DNA of 64,000 nucleotides from the NCBI RefSeq assembly GCF_030681155.1, contig NZ_JAUXXE010000043.1, forward strand, positions 1 through 64,000, written 5' to 3'. Source of the DNA: Phenylobacterium sp. GTDB taxonomy: Bacteria > Pseudomonadota > Alphaproteobacteria > Caulobacterales > Caulobacteraceae. This document shows, piece by piece, positions 1 to 8,888 of the stretch. Under the pieces are notes generated by a model that did not search any database, was not told the origin of the DNA, and saw nothing but the letters and a program-made list of their open reading frames with translations. The stretch's first letter is position 1; each line of letters opens with the position of its first letter. Both the position numbers and the translations under genes were made by a program.

Positions 1-699
1 CAGGTCGGCCCCGCGCTGCAGGAGATCCATGGCGCCATGGAGCTCGCAAAGGGGCAGCAGGCGACGCCATCGGGCGTCCTGCGGATCAACGCCTTCGCCA
101 CCGCGGCGCGAGAAGTCCTCTCGCCCCTGATCCTCGAGTACCTGCGGCGTTATCCCGAGGTGCATATCGACCTGGTTACCGAGGGCAGACTGGTCGACGT
201 GGTGGCAGATGGCTTCGACCTCGGGGTCCGGATCGCCGACCTGGTGCCGACCGACATGATCGCCGTGCCGCTGGGACGAACGCTCCACTATGTCGTTGTG
301 GGCTCACCCAGTTACTTCGCGACCCACCCAAAGCCCAAGTTTCCGGGTGACCTCGCCGGACACCGATGCATTCGGGTCCGCCTGCCGAACGGCGCCCTGT
401 TCCGCTGGCCGTTCGACGTCCGCGGCGAGACCGTCCATCTCGACGTGACCGGTCCGATCACCCTGGACGAGGCCAGCCTCTCCAGGGCCACCGTGCTGGA
501 AGGCCTAGCGCTTGGGTTCTTCATGGAGCCCGACGTGCGGAGCGACATCGATGCCGGCCGCCTGGTCACCGTGCTCGACGATTTCGCGGTTCGGCGCCCG
601 CCAATCTGTCTCTACTATCCGAGCCGGCGAAATTCCTCGGCCGCGCTCAAGGCGTTCATCGGTCTGGCGCGCGAGCTGAGCGGACGCCCAACGGGGTAG
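1..699 (+). CDS. LysR-family transcriptional regulator, C-terminal part (cut by window start)
   Basis: The frame is already open at base 1 and ends at TAG 697-699, leaving about 232 residues. The visible part is the LysR substrate-binding fold: it begins after the linker helix, with the typical run [19 protein letters not shown], then [24 protein letters not shown] and DLGVRIADL, which are hallmarks of this domain. The N-terminal winged helix lies upstream of the window. Such proteins bind a small effector and control a neighbouring, often divergent, target. The target cannot be seen here. The family call is firm; the effector is unknown. Confidence 0.9.
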   Translation, partial: QVGPALQEIHGAMELAKGQQATPSGVLRINAFATAAREVLSPLILEYLRRYPEVHIDLVTEGRLVDVVADGFDLGVRIADLVPTDMIAVPLGRTLHYVVVGSPSYFATHPKPKFPGDLAGHRCIRVRLPNGALFRWPFDVRGETVHLDVTGPITLDEASLSRATVLEGLALGFFMEPDVRSDIDAGRLVTVLDDFAVRRPPICLYYPSRRNSSAALKAFIGLARELSGRPTG

Positions 700-741
700 C
701 ATCCAGCCTTCCGATCCCCCTCCCCCACAAGGCGAGTAGCC

Positions 742-1320
742 TCACGCTGCCGCAACGAACCCATCGACCTGCGAGAATATCGCCGACATCGCGTCCTGAG
801 GCTGGCCCGCGTCTGCGCCAATCCGTCCTTCGGCATAGAACAGCGCCAACTGATCTCGAGCACGGCTCACGCGGCTCTTGATGGTGCCGATCGCGCAGCC
901 GGTGATCGCCGACGCTTCTTCATAAGACAGGCCAGCGGCCCCAATCAGCAAGAGCGCCTCTCGGTGATCAGGTGAAAGCATGCCTATCGCGCGCCGCAGC
1001 TCATCGAGTTCGAGGCGATCGGTGTCTCCGGTGACCGCCACGAGGGTGCGCGCAGCCACGTCGGGATCAAGCGAGCTTGAGCGCCAGCTGCGGCGTTGCT
1101 CCGAGAAGAAGGCATTGCGGAGGATCATGAAGGTCCAAGCCGTCATATTGGTCCCCATCGTAAACCGATGACGCGACGCCCAGGCTTTCGCCAACGTTTC
1201 TTGAGCCAGATCTTCACCGCGTTGGACGTCGCCGCTGAGATGGCGGCCAAAGGCGCGCAGGTGGGGGATCAGACTGATCAGTTCGGCCTCAAAGGCTTTC
1301 GCTTCGCTCAATTCGGACAT
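742..1320 (-). CDS. ECF sigma factor, EcfG-like (general stress type)
   Basis: A 192-residue sigma-70 family factor with only regions 2 and 4. Region 2 holds LIPHLRAFGRHLSGD and DLAQETLAKAWASRHRF, and region 4 holds LSPDHREALLLIGAAGLSYE followed by GTIKSRVSRARDQL. The IPHLRAF opening and the GTNMTAWTFMILRN segment are typical of the EcfG (ECF15) group that drives the alphaproteobacterial general stress response. AGGAA lies 7 bases before the ATG at 1320. The usual partners NepR and PhyR are not in the window, so this may be a secondary EcfG paralog. Its closest neighbours are stress-type genes, which fits, but no clear GGAAC/CGTT promoter was found near them. Confidence 0.88.
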   Translation of the reverse strand: MSELSEAKAFEAELISLIPHLRAFGRHLSGDVQRGEDLAQETLAKAWASRHRFTMGTNMTAWTFMILRNAFFSEQRRSWRSSSLDPDVAARTLVAVTGDTDRLELDELRRAIGMLSPDHREALLLIGAAGLSYEEASAITGCAIGTIKSRVSRARDQLALFYAEGRIGADAGQPQDAMSAIFSQVDGFVAAA

Positions 1321-1641
1321 GGTCGTTCCTAACGTCTGGCCAGCCGTCCTCGGACGACAACGTCCTGGCCTGCCTCGATGGGAAGCCCCGCCCGGACATG
1401 AACCGGGCGAGCCCCCCTGGGGACTGCGCCAGCAGTGACTGGCGATTCATTCGAACATCGATACCTGGAAAGGTCTGTCGGCCAGGCGACAGTGCCCAGA
1501 TAGCGGGGCGATCGCCGCCCGCCTGCTTCGCGACATTTTCCGTCTGAGGAGAAACCTTGGCTTTAGGTCGGGGTTAATCACCAACGGGTCGGCCAAGCAG
1601 GGCTTGGCCCTCAGGTCGAAAGATCTGCTGTAGGAGCGTAC
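1321..1641. other. Intergenic region between sigma factor and KaiC-like gene, with a leader hairpin
   Basis: This 321-base divergent region carries no convincing gene. It contains a perfect 8-bp inverted repeat with a 3-base loop, GGCCAAGC AGG GCTTGGCC, at 1591-1609. The repeat ends 32 bases before the KaiC-like start codon and is not followed by a T run, so it is more likely an operator or leader structure than a terminator. AGGAG sits 6 bases ahead of the ATG at 1642. No EcfG-type GGAAC-N16/17-CGTT promoter was recognised on either strand. Confidence 0.5.
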
Positions 1642-3153
1642 ATGTCTGTCGATTTCCCGCCCCCTATGAGCGACCCGCGCGTCGCCACCGGCGTCCCTGG
1701 TTTGGACGAAATCCTGGGAGGGGGCCTTACACGTGACCGGATCTATCTCGTCGAGGGCACGCCCGGCTCTGGCAAGACGACCTTGGCGCTGCAATTCCTG
1801 CTGAAGGGGCGAGAGCTCGGCGAGAGCGGTCTCTACATCACCCTCTCCGAAACCGAGATCGAGCTTCGCGCCGCAGCCGCCAGCCATGGATGGTCTCTGG
1901 ACGGCATCTCGCTGTTCGAGCTCGTCAGCGAGGAAGGATTGGACCCCGACAGCGAGCAGTCCGTCTTGCACCCGTCAGACGTCGAACTCGGCGAAACGAC
2001 GCGCGGGGTCATGCGTATGGTTGAGGAAACCAAGCCAATGCGGGTCGTGTTCGACAGCCTGTCGGAGATGCGCCTTCTGGCCCAAAATCCGCTGCGCCAT
2101 CGGCGGCAGATTCTGGCGCTCAAGCATTTCTTCGTCACGCGCAACTGCACAGTGCTGCTGCTTGACGACCAGACGGCAGAGGACGGCGACCTGCAGCTTC
2201 ACAGTATAGCGCACGGGGTGATCAGCCTGCAGCGGACGCCTCAGGAATATGGCTCCCAGCGCCGACGCCTGGAGGTCGTGAAGATGCGCGGTGTAAAGTA
2301 TCGCGGCGGCTTTCACGACTTCGAACTCGATACCGGCGGCGTCACTGTTTTCGAGCGCCTCGTGGCCGCCCGGCATCACACGGTCTTTCCCCAGGAAAAG
2401 GTGTCGACAGGAACACCGCGGCTCGACGCACTCATCGGCGGCGGCCTGTCGCGAGGTACAAACACGCTTATCAGCGGCCCGTCCGGGGTCGGCAAGACGA
2501 CCACCGCGGTGCGCTGCGCGCTCAGCGGCTTGGAGCGCGGCGAAAAGGTCGCCTACTACCTGTTCGACGAAGGCCTGCCGACACTGCTGGCGCGGTCTAA
2601 GATCCTTGGGATGGACCTGCAGCCGTTTCTCGATAGCGGTCAGCTGCTGATACGGGCGGTCGATCCAGCAGAGCTGTCGCCAGGGGAATTCGCCTTCCAC
2701 GTTCGCAACGCAGTTGAGAGCATGGACGCGCGCATGGTCGTGATCGACAGTCTCAACGCCTATCTGCAAGCGATGCCGGGGCAAAAATTCCTGCTCCTGC
2801 AAATGCATGAGCTGCTCACATACTTGAACCAACAGGGCGTTGTGACCCTCCTCATCCTTGGGCAGCACGGCTTCATCGGCGAGGTGCGTAGCGACGTCGA
2901 CCTCAGCTATCTCAGCGACAGCATCCTCTTGTTCCGTTTCTTCGAGGCCGCCGGATCGGTTCGAACCGCAATATCGGTGGTCAAAAGTCGGACCAGTGAG
3001 CATGAAAAGACTATTCGGGAGATACGTCTCACCACCAACGGGATCGAGGTTGGCGAGGCCCTCAGCGACTTCCAGGGGGTGATGTCGGGCCTGCCGTCCT
3101 ACGAGGGCAAGATCCCCATGCTGGGCGCCGAGAGATCTCGCGTCGATGGATGA
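1642..3153 (+). CDS. KaiC-like tandem RecA-fold ATPase
   Basis: A 503-residue protein with two KaiC domains. The first has Walker A GTPGSGKT (39-46) and Walker B around VVFDSLSE (135-142). The second has Walker A GPSGVGKT (279-286) and Walker B MVVIDS (365-370). The typical GVPGLDEILGGGL and TGTPRLDALIGGGL motifs open each half. Aligned by eye with cyanobacterial KaiC, the CII phosphosite pair Ser431/Thr432 corresponds to Ser422/Tyr423 here. KaiA and KaiB are absent. The last 8 bases overlap the histidine kinase gene, so the two are translationally coupled and probably act together. Related KaiC-like proteins outside cyanobacteria are linked to stress or light signalling; a clock role is not implied. 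Confidence 0.92.
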   Translation: MSVDFPPPMSDPRVATGVPGLDEILGGGLTRDRIYLVEGTPGSGKTTLALQFLLKGRELGESGLYITLSETEIELRAAAASHGWSLDGISLFELVSEEGLDPDSEQSVLHPSDVELGETTRGVMRMVEETKPMRVVFDSLSEMRLLAQNPLRHRRQILALKHFFVTRNCTVLLLDDQTAEDGDLQLHSIAHGVISLQRTPQEYGSQRRRLEVVKMRGVKYRGGFHDFELDTGGVTVFERLVAARHHTVFPQEKVSTGTPRLDALIGGGLSRGTNTLISGPSGVGKTTTAVRCALSGLERGEKVAYYLFDEGLPTLLARSKILGMDLQPFLDSGQLLIRAVDPAELSPGEFAFHVRNAVESMDARMVVIDSLNAYLQAMPGQKFLLLQMHELLTYLNQQGVVTLLILGQHGFIGEVRSDVDLSYLSDSILLFRFFEAAGSVRTAISVVKSRTSEHEKTIREIRLTTNGIEVGEALSDFQGVMSGLPSYEGKIPMLGAERSRVDG

Positions 3154-5185
3154 GCGCATTCTGATCCTGGCTCCTCGCGGCCGGGACGCACCCGTGATCG
3201 CCGAGAGTTTGGCTAGTCTTGGGTATCGCTCCCTGATCTGCCCGGACCTGGGAGCCTTGACGGACGCCTTGCACGAGAACGCTGGGGCCGCCGTCCTAAC
3301 GGAGGAGGCTCTTGCGCAGGACGGGACCCAAACGCTGAGCGCCTGGCTGGCGGCGCAGCCTCCTTGGTCTGACTTCCCCTTCATCGTCCTGGTCACCAAA
3401 CAGCCAGGCAAGCGTGCCAAGGCGGACGCCGCACGGTTGCAGGCGATCGGCAACATTGTGCTGCTGGAGCGGCCGATCAACGCCGAGACCCTCGTGAGCG
3501 CCGCGGCCTCAGCCGTCCGCGCCCGACGCCGGCAATATCTGGCGCGTGATCAACTGAGCGATCAGGTGAAGGCTGAAGAACAACTGCGCTTCGTCCTCGA
3601 AGCAGGCCATCTTGGCGCCTGGGACCTGGACCTTGAAAGCCGTCGGCTGACCGCGTCCAAGCTGGCCAAGGCGCATTTCGGCCGCCAGGCGAACGAGCCC
3701 CTGACCCTGGATGATGTCCAAGCGGCCGTGCACCCGGACGATGCCGGCCGGCGCCTAGCCAACCTAGACGTGTCGATCACACAGGGCGGCGACTACGAAG
3801 TTGAGTATCGCGTCGTCTGGCCAGATGGGTCTGTTCACTGGTTGCAGGTGCGAGGCCGCCCCAACCGCGATCTGCCCGGCCAGTCGCGTCGGATGTCGGG
3901 CGTTACGCTGGACGTCACCGAGCGTAAGGCCGCCGAAGCGGCCTTGATAGAGCTGAACGCTACGCTTGAGCTGCGCGTCGCCGAGAGCGTTCACGAGCTT
4001 CGGCTCACCAATCAGCGCCTCAGAGACGAAATCGGCGAGCGCGAACAGGCGCAGGCCGCGCTGATCCAGGCTCAGAAGATGGACGCGATAGGCCAGCTCA
4101 CTGGCGGTATCGCTCATGATTTCAACAACCTACTGACCGCGATCGTCGGCAATGTCGACATGATCGAGAAGCGCACCGACGATCCGCGCATTCAACGTAT
4201 GGCTGCCAACGCGTTGGAGGGCGTCGAGCGCGCGACCAAGCTGACCGCGCAGCTGCTCGCCTTCTCCCGCAGCCAACAACTCGACCTGCGGGCCGTGGGC
4301 GTCGATGCCTTGATCTCGGGAATGGATGACCTCCTGACGCGAACCCTTGGTCACACCGTTGAGATCCGAACGGACCTGCGCGCAGGGGCCACGTGCGCCA
4401 ACGCTGATCCCAACCAGTTGGAGCTCGCCATCCTCAACCTGGCGATCAACGCCCGCGACGCCATGGGCGAAGGAGGAACGGTTACGTTGCATAGCCGCTT
4501 GGCCGACGACTGGCATGAAGGCCTGCAGCCGGGCCAGCACGTCGTCATCTCGGTGAGCGACACCGGCCACGGCATTCCGGCCGACCTGTTGCAAAAGGTG
4601 TTCGATCCGTTCTTCACCACCAAAAGCGTGGGCAAGGGCACCGGCCTTGGTCTGAGCCAGGTTTATGGGATCGCAACGCAGTCTGGCGGCACGGTGCGTA
4701 TCGAAAGCGCGGTGGGCGTGGGGACCACAATCGAAATCTGGCTGCCGGTCAGCCACGCAGACGAGCGTCTGAGGCCAAGTGAACTTCCGCCAAATGAAAC
4801 CCCGCTCAGCCAGGGCGAACGAATACTCGTCGTCGACGACGATCCCGGCGTGCGGCAGTTCATCGTCCAGTGCCTCAAATCTCTCGGCTATAGAGTCACG
4901 GATGCGGCCAGTGGACAGGCGGGGCTCTATCGCCTCGCCAACGATCGGCCGCACCTGATGATCGTGGATTTCGCGATGCCGGGCATGAACGGCGCGCAGG
5001 TGGCCGCCCAGGCCAGGCAGGCCTCCCCGGACCTGGCGGTGCTTCTGGTGACCGGGTACGCCGACGCGCGAGCCATCAAGGACCTCGTCTTGTCAGAAGC
5101 TGTGCTACGCAAACCGTTCAAGGTCAGCGACTTGGCCGTGGCAGTCCGGCGCGCCTTGGAAGAAGCCAGATGGATCGAAGCCTGA
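3146..5185 (+). CDS. Hybrid sensor histidine kinase with pseudo-receiver, PAS, kinase and receiver domains
   Basis: 679 residues, no membrane segments, so probably cytosolic. Order: a receiver-like fold at 1-125 whose phospho-acceptor position reads AAVLTEEAL and lacks the Asp; a PAS_3 domain at about 145-262 ending VTLDVTERK; a short coiled coil; a HisKA helix with His324 in [15 protein letters not shown]; an HATPase with [17 protein letters not shown] and GKGTGLGLS; and a true receiver at 558-675 with Asp608 in [11 protein letters not shown] and Lys656. The start overlaps the KaiC-like gene by 8 bases. The pair suggests a KaiC-coupled phosphorelay, in which ATPase state could feed the kinase. 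Its output regulator is not adjacent. Confidence 0.93.
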   Translation: MDERILILAPRGRDAPVIAESLASLGYRSLICPDLGALTDALHENAGAAVLTEEALAQDGTQTLSAWLAAQPPWSDFPFIVLVTKQPGKRAKADAARLQAIGNIVLLERPINAETLVSAAASAVRARRRQYLARDQLSDQVKAEEQLRFVLEAGHLGAWDLDLESRRLTASKLAKAHFGRQANEPLTLDDVQAAVHPDDAGRRLANLDVSITQGGDYEVEYRVVWPDGSVHWLQVRGRPNRDLPGQSRRMSGVTLDVTERKAAEAALIELNATLELRVAESVHELRLTNQRLRDEIGEREQAQAALIQAQKMDAIGQLTGGIAHDFNNLLTAIVGNVDMIEKRTDDPRIQRMAANALEGVERATKLTAQLLAFSRSQQLDLRAVGVDALISGMDDLLTRTLGHTVEIRTDLRAGATCANADPNQLELAILNLAINARDAMGEGGTVTLHSRLADDWHEGLQPGQHVVISVSDTGHGIPADLLQKVFDPFFTTKSVGKGTGLGLSQVYGIATQSGGTVRIESAVGVGTTIEIWLPVSHADERLRPSELPPNETPLSQGERILVVDDDPGVRQFIVQCLKSLGYRVTDAASGQAGLYRLANDRPHLMIVDFAMPGMNGAQVAAQARQASPDLAVLLVTGYADARAIKDLVLSEAVLRKPFKVSDLAVAVRRALEEARWIEA

Positions 5186-5246
5186 GCAAGGTCCCGGCCC
5201 TTCAGCTCTGATCGTCCCCTGCCCCACTACAGTCCGCCGTGAGCGA

Positions 5247-6065
5247 TCAGGCCTTGTTTGCCGGCGAGCTGCGCCGAGGCTTGGGGATCGGCTCTTCCGC
5301 AAGCTCGATCCAGGTCGGCGCGTGATCGCTCGTCTTCTCCCAAGCTCGCACGAAGCTGTCGACCTGAGCCGAATGCAGTCTTGGGGCCGCTGCGGGGCTG
5401 AGCAGCAGATGATCGATCCGCAGGCCCGCGTCACGGGCGAAGGCGTTCCGGAAATAGTCCCAGAACGTGTAGATGCGCTCGCCCGGATGAAGGCTGCGCA
5501 ACGCATCGGTCCAGCCTTGGGCCGTCAAATCATGAAAGGCCGCGCGCACCTCGGGCCGAAAAAGGGCGTCGTCGCGCCAGCGTTCAGGTTTGTAGACGTC
5601 GAGCTCTGCAGGCATGACGTTGTAGTCGCCCGCAAGGACTACCGGAATATTGTGGGCTATCAGACCTGCAGCATAGGCGCTCAACCGGTCGAACCACTGC
5701 ATTTTGAAATCGAACTTGGGTCCTGGCGCGGGATTGCCGTTTGGCAGGTAAAGACACCCGACCAAGACGCCGTCAATCGCCGCTTCAATATAGCGGCTTT
5801 GATCATCGCCGCCGCCCCCTGGAAGGCCGCGGCGTGTCTCTATCGGCACGCCGCCACGTTGCAGGATGGCCACGCCGTTCCAGCTCTTTTGGCCTAGCCA
5901 AATCGAGCCATAGCCGGCCTTCTCGATCTCCCCGACCGGGAACTTCTCCTGCGGAGTTTTCAGTTCCTGCAGGCAGACAACGTCCGGCTGGGCCGCTTCC
6001 AGCCACCGCAACAAGACGGGTAGCCGCCCATTGACGCCGTTGACGTTGTAGGTGGCGATTTTCAT
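5247..6065 (-). CDS. xthA: Exodeoxyribonuclease III (AP endonuclease)
   Basis: 272 residues, the normal length for the ExoIII/EEP family, which cuts DNA 5' of abasic sites and degrades duplex DNA from 3' ends during base excision repair. Visible motifs are MKIATYNVNGVNGRLP at the start, LQELKTP with the metal-binding Glu34, AGDYNVMP with Asp/Asn, LRIDHLLLS and the final TSDHAPTW carrying the catalytic Asp-His. It converges with the histidine kinase gene and is followed on the same strand by nothing closer than the stress protein upstream. Its setting beside stress genes fits a DNA-repair part of a stress response. Confidence 0.95.
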   Translation of the reverse strand: MKIATYNVNGVNGRLPVLLRWLEAAQPDVVCLQELKTPQEKFPVGEIEKAGYGSIWLGQKSWNGVAILQRGGVPIETRRGLPGGGGDDQSRYIEAAIDGVLVGCLYLPNGNPAPGPKFDFKMQWFDRLSAYAAGLIAHNIPVVLAGDYNVMPAELDVYKPERWRDDALFRPEVRAAFHDLTAQGWTDALRSLHPGERIYTFWDYFRNAFARDAGLRIDHLLLSPAAAPRLHSAQVDSFVRAWEKTSDHAPTWIELAEEPIPKPRRSSPANKA

Positions 6066-6100
6066 TGCTCAGGCGTCAGCATCTAATCGACCGTCCAAGC

Positions 6101-6135
6101 AAAACCCCAGGCCATCCTTTGGGAACGGCCTGGGG
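6101..6135 (-). terminator. Rho-independent terminator after the YflT-type gene
   Basis: Perfect 9-bp inverted repeat CCCCAGGCC (6105-6113) and GGCCTGGGG (6127-6135) with a 13-base loop. Read on the minus strand, the stem is followed by TTTTG (6104-6100), which is a short U tract. It lies just beyond the stop of the YflT-type gene at 6144 and separates it from xthA. Confidence 0.75.
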
Positions 6136-6143
6136 CCCCGGAA

Positions 6144-6908
6144 CTAGAAGTCGCGCGGCGCGCCGAGGGGACCGCCGAAGCGATTGCCGTCCGGCGATGT
6201 GTCGCGGTCGTGCCGTTCAGTTGGCTCTTGCTGGGTGAAAGAGCGCTCCTCCACACGGTAGAGTTCACGCTCACGGTTGATGTCGTCGGAGCTGTAGGGC
6301 GCGGCGGTGTCGTCAAACTGCGACCAGCCCGTCTCGCGATACGCCGCCCCACGCGCCAGGGCGTCTACGCCCCGCGCCCCATCCAGAATGCCTTCAACCC
6401 GAACGGCGTCTTCGTCGCTGGTCTTGACGCTGACCAAGGTCCCGCCGCGGCGGACGCCTTCAGCATAGACATTCGCCTCTTCGTCAGAATGGCCCGCTTC
6501 CTTCAGCGCTCCTAGAATGCCGCCGGCCGCGCCGCCCGCCGCTGCGCCGACCACTGCGCCGACCGCTGTCGAGACCAGCCAACCTGCGGCCACGACCGGG
6601 CCAAGTCCCGGAATGGCGAGCATGCCAAGGCCTGCCAGCAAGCCAGCGCCGCCGCCGACGAGGCCACCCGTCGTCGCGCCCTTGCCCGCGCCGTCAGCTA
6701 CGTCGTTCTCTCCGTCGCCGTTACGGTCACCGAGCGGCCCGCCGGCCCCTGGAGCGCCGCCGGCATGTTTGTGGCCGGCGTGCCAGTTGTCGGCGTTGTT
6801 GGAGACTAGGCTGATCTTGTGGTGATCGACGCCGGCCGCCTCAAGCGCCTCAACCGCGGTCAACGCTTCGTTGTGGCTGTCGAACAGCCGCGTAATGGTC
6901 TTGCTCAT
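6144..6908 (-). CDS. YflT-type general stress protein with glycine-rich membrane segment
   Basis: 254 residues from the ATG at 6908. The N-terminal 40 residues (MSKTITRLFDSHNEALTAVE...) match the heat-stress YflT fold, which is a small ferredoxin-like domain that opens with an F-dodecamer-like helix. A Gly/Ala-rich stretch (about 75-130, GLVGGGAGLLAGLGML and VGAVVGAAAGGAAGGILGAL) can form a membrane hairpin, as in Gly-zipper proteins. It is followed by YAEGVRRGGTLVSVKTSDED, a second small domain, and a charged tail. Longer upstream starts read into non-conserved sequence, so 6908 is preferred. The biochemical role of the family is unknown; induction by stress is common. Confidence 0.85.
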   Translation of the reverse strand: MSKTITRLFDSHNEALTAVEALEAAGVDHHKISLVSNNADNWHAGHKHAGGAPGAGGPLGDRNGDGENDVADGAGKGATTGGLVGGGAGLLAGLGMLAIPGLGPVVAAGWLVSTAVGAVVGAAAGGAAGGILGALKEAGHSDEEANVYAEGVRRGGTLVSVKTSDEDAVRVEGILDGARGVDALARGAAYRETGWSQFDDTAAPYSSDDINRERELYRVEERSFTQQEPTERHDRDTSPDGNRFGGPLGAPRDF

Positions 6909-6946
6909 CGCATCTTCCAATTCTGCTGTTGTCTGTGGGTTAGGCG

Positions 6947-7291
6947 TCAGGAGGCGGTGACCGCGCCCTTGTAATCGACCGCGACGGTTGTCTGCTTGCC
7001 GGCCTTGGTGGCGCTGCCCTTCCAAATGCCGTTGGCGTCCTGCGTCAGGGCGCCGACATTTGTGTAACCGGCCCCTTCGATCGCACTTTTGGCCTGGGCT
7101 TCGGTGAACGAGTTCGCGCCGGCCGTAGGACCTGGCTCAGCGGTGGCCGGCGTCGTGTTGACCGCATCGTTTCGGGGGGTCTCGGACGCCGCGACGACCG
7201 GACCCTTGGTGTTGTCCGCTTCATCCGTCTTCTGACCGCAAGCCGCCACTAGCGTCGCTGCCAGGGCGACGCTCAAAATAGCTCTCATCAT
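6947..7291 (-). CDS. Small lipoprotein with PepSY-like C-terminal domain
   Basis: About 114 residues. The signal peptide MMRAILSVALAATLVAAC ends in a lipobox (VAAC, then GQ), so the mature protein should be lipid-anchored. A low-complexity Pro/Thr linker follows, then a PepSY-like unit FTEAQAKSAIEGAGYTNVG ... IWKGSATKAGKQTTVAVDYKG. GGGAG lies about 11 bases before the ATG at 7291; a second ATG follows directly at 7288. Similar small PepSY-like proteins are frequent in Caulobacterales and often stress-induced, but no function is known. It shares strand and close spacing (38 bases) with the YflT-type gene downstream, suggesting co-transcription. Confidence 0.75.
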   Translation of the reverse strand: MMRAILSVALAATLVAACGQKTDEADNTKGPVVAASETPRNDAVNTTPATAEPGPTAGANSFTEAQAKSAIEGAGYTNVGALTQDANGIWKGSATKAGKQTTVAVDYKGAVTAS

Positions 7292-7524
7292 TGTTTCAAA
7301 TCTCCCAGAGTGTGGGGAATAAGCCCGATCGTCGTGCTTGGTTCCACGGGTCGTTGAATTCAAATCGTGATTCAAGTTGTTGAAATAAAACGGAACTTAT
7401 CTCGATGTGCGGAACCGCTCCCGCCGTCTGGCGCGGGGGGACGTCAGCAGCGATTGCAGTGTGGAGACGCGATCTCGCCGCGGCGTCCCGGCCCCGCCGC
7501 GCGGCGGCGAGGAGCTTCCCAAGC

Positions 7525-8457
7525 CTATTCGGCGGCCATCTGGAATGGCGTCGTCGACCAGAGCTGTGAGCGGTACGCCTCGAAGCACATGGCTCCGCAC
7601 TTCAAGCGTATCAGAGCGCCTTCCGCGAGGTGCCGCGCCCGAGACGGGTCCTGGCTGACCAATGGGCGCAGGACATTGGCGATCCAGTCCTCGGCGTGTT
7701 TCACATCCAGAACAGCGTGGAGTTCGAAATACTTTCGAACCACCGGCGGCGCCTGGAGGCGCTTCAAACCTTCCGCCACGCGAGAAACCCGTGTCGGCGC
7801 GGTCAGTTCGACAACTCCAAGGGCCCCGATCGCGTGCCAGGCATAGCGTCGCGTCGTTGCAAAGGCCGTGAGGGTGTTGGCCAGCGCCAGGGAGGGCCAA
7901 ACCGTGCCTTCAATGCTGGGCTTTAGCTGCAGCGCTTCAACTGCCCGGTCCAGCATCGGACCATGCATTCCGCCTTCGTTTCCCCTGCCCATCTCGTCCC
8001 AATAGTTGCGGGCCAGTTCGAGCTTCGCCGTCGTCGGCGCCTTGATCTGAGCCAAGGCGACAAGATCGTCGAAGCCGGCTTCGCCGGCGGCTTCCTGGGT
8101 GAGAAACCACTTCATGTCGTCAAGCGTCGCTGCGGTCGCCAGCCAATCGAATAGGCGGTCGCCCTGCCCTGGGCCATCGTGCTTCAAGGCCTCGAACCAG
8201 GCGACAAATTCGTCGACATCTGTCGGGGCGGCGGCCGCCTGCTCGGCTACTTCCTCGCGGAGATTTTCCACCCACACGCCTTCAAGCCATCGCATTCGAG
8301 ATTCTTCTTTGAGATCAGCCTCCCAAGTGGGGCTGGGGGCGGAAGGCGCCAGTCGACGATGGTTCCAGCGCGCCAGGCTCTGATGCAGCCCCATCGGGTC
8401 GCAGATCGCGGGCGCGACATAGGTGGTTTTGGCGGTGTCGGTATATTGGGTGGTCAT
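7525..8457 (-). CDS. Iron-containing redox enzyme family protein (heme-oxygenase-like fold)
   Basis: 310 residues. The helical run with WVENLREEVAEQ, WFLTQEAAGEAGFDDLVALAQ, ELARNYWDEMGRGNEGGMHG and LKCGAMCFEAYRSQLW is typical of the heme-oxygenase-like diiron oxidase (HDO) group annotated as iron-containing redox enzymes. Candidate metal ligands include the Glu/Asp and His of TQEAAGE, NYWDEMGRGNEGGMHG and the late ELHAVLDVKHAEDW. GGAGG precedes the ATG at 8457 by 7 bases and fixes the start. Members are N- or C-oxygenating enzymes acting on varied small molecules; the substrate here is unknown. It has no obvious pathway partners next to it. Confidence 0.8.
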   Translation of the reverse strand: MTTQYTDTAKTTYVAPAICDPMGLHQSLARWNHRRLAPSAPSPTWEADLKEESRMRWLEGVWVENLREEVAEQAAAAPTDVDEFVAWFEALKHDGPGQGDRLFDWLATAATLDDMKWFLTQEAAGEAGFDDLVALAQIKAPTTAKLELARNYWDEMGRGNEGGMHGPMLDRAVEALQLKPSIEGTVWPSLALANTLTAFATTRRYAWHAIGALGVVELTAPTRVSRVAEGLKRLQAPPVVRKYFELHAVLDVKHAEDWIANVLRPLVSQDPSRARHLAEGALIRLKCGAMCFEAYRSQLWSTTPFQMAAE

Positions 8458-8611
8458 CTCTGAGCCTCCATTGCCGACGCCCAACGCTTCACCATCTGGG
8501 GGGTTTCAATGTCGAGCGTCCGACACGTCGCGCCTGGCGGCAGGAATCCATTTGCTTCGCCCGATGCCCCACGGCCTAGCCATCGCCAGGAATGACGACT
8601 AGATCGTTGGC

Positions 8612-8803
8612 GTGAGCACCGCCTCAAACATCCCCTCGCCGCCTACGCGCCCCCACGAGGACGAGTGCTGCCGACGCGGGTGCGACCCTTGCATCTTTGA
8701 CTACTATGAGAGCGCGCTAGACCGCTGGTGTGATCGAGTTCGCAACATGGGAGCTGACCCCGACGCTATTCTCCTCCAGCTCGCGCCAATGTCCGGGCAA
8801 TAG
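8612..8803 (+). CDS. Oxidoreductase-like (Oxidored-like) cysteine-rich small protein
   Basis: 63 residues starting with GTG at 8612. It carries the N-terminal Oxidored-like motif: Pro-rich lead PSPPTRPHEDECC, then CCRRGCDPCIFDYYESALDRW, where the CC-x3-C-x2-C cysteines and the YxxAL helix are conserved. The C-terminal tail is short. The domain is found alone in many Proteobacteria and at the N-terminus of some eukaryotic proteins; its function is unknown and it may bind a metal. It is divergent from the iron-dependent enzyme at 7525-8457 and 85 bases ahead of trhO. Confidence 0.75.
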   Translation: MSTASNIPSPPTRPHEDECCRRGCDPCIFDYYESALDRWCDRVRNMGADPDAILLQLAPMSGQ

Positions 8804-8888
8804 GTCAGCTACCCAGACGACCCATGACGAAATTTTCCAGTCGGCGTTGCTTCCCCTCAAGCCGCGAACCTGACAACGCTGCCCTGAA

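Noticed and set aside
1975..3480. 501-codon open frame on the minus strand
   Set aside because: Antisense to the KaiC-like and kinase genes, with no recognisable fold.
7292..7450. EcfG promoter before the PepSY-like lipoprotein
   Set aside because: A GGAAC is present on the minus strand, but the expected CGTT at 16-17 bases is missing.
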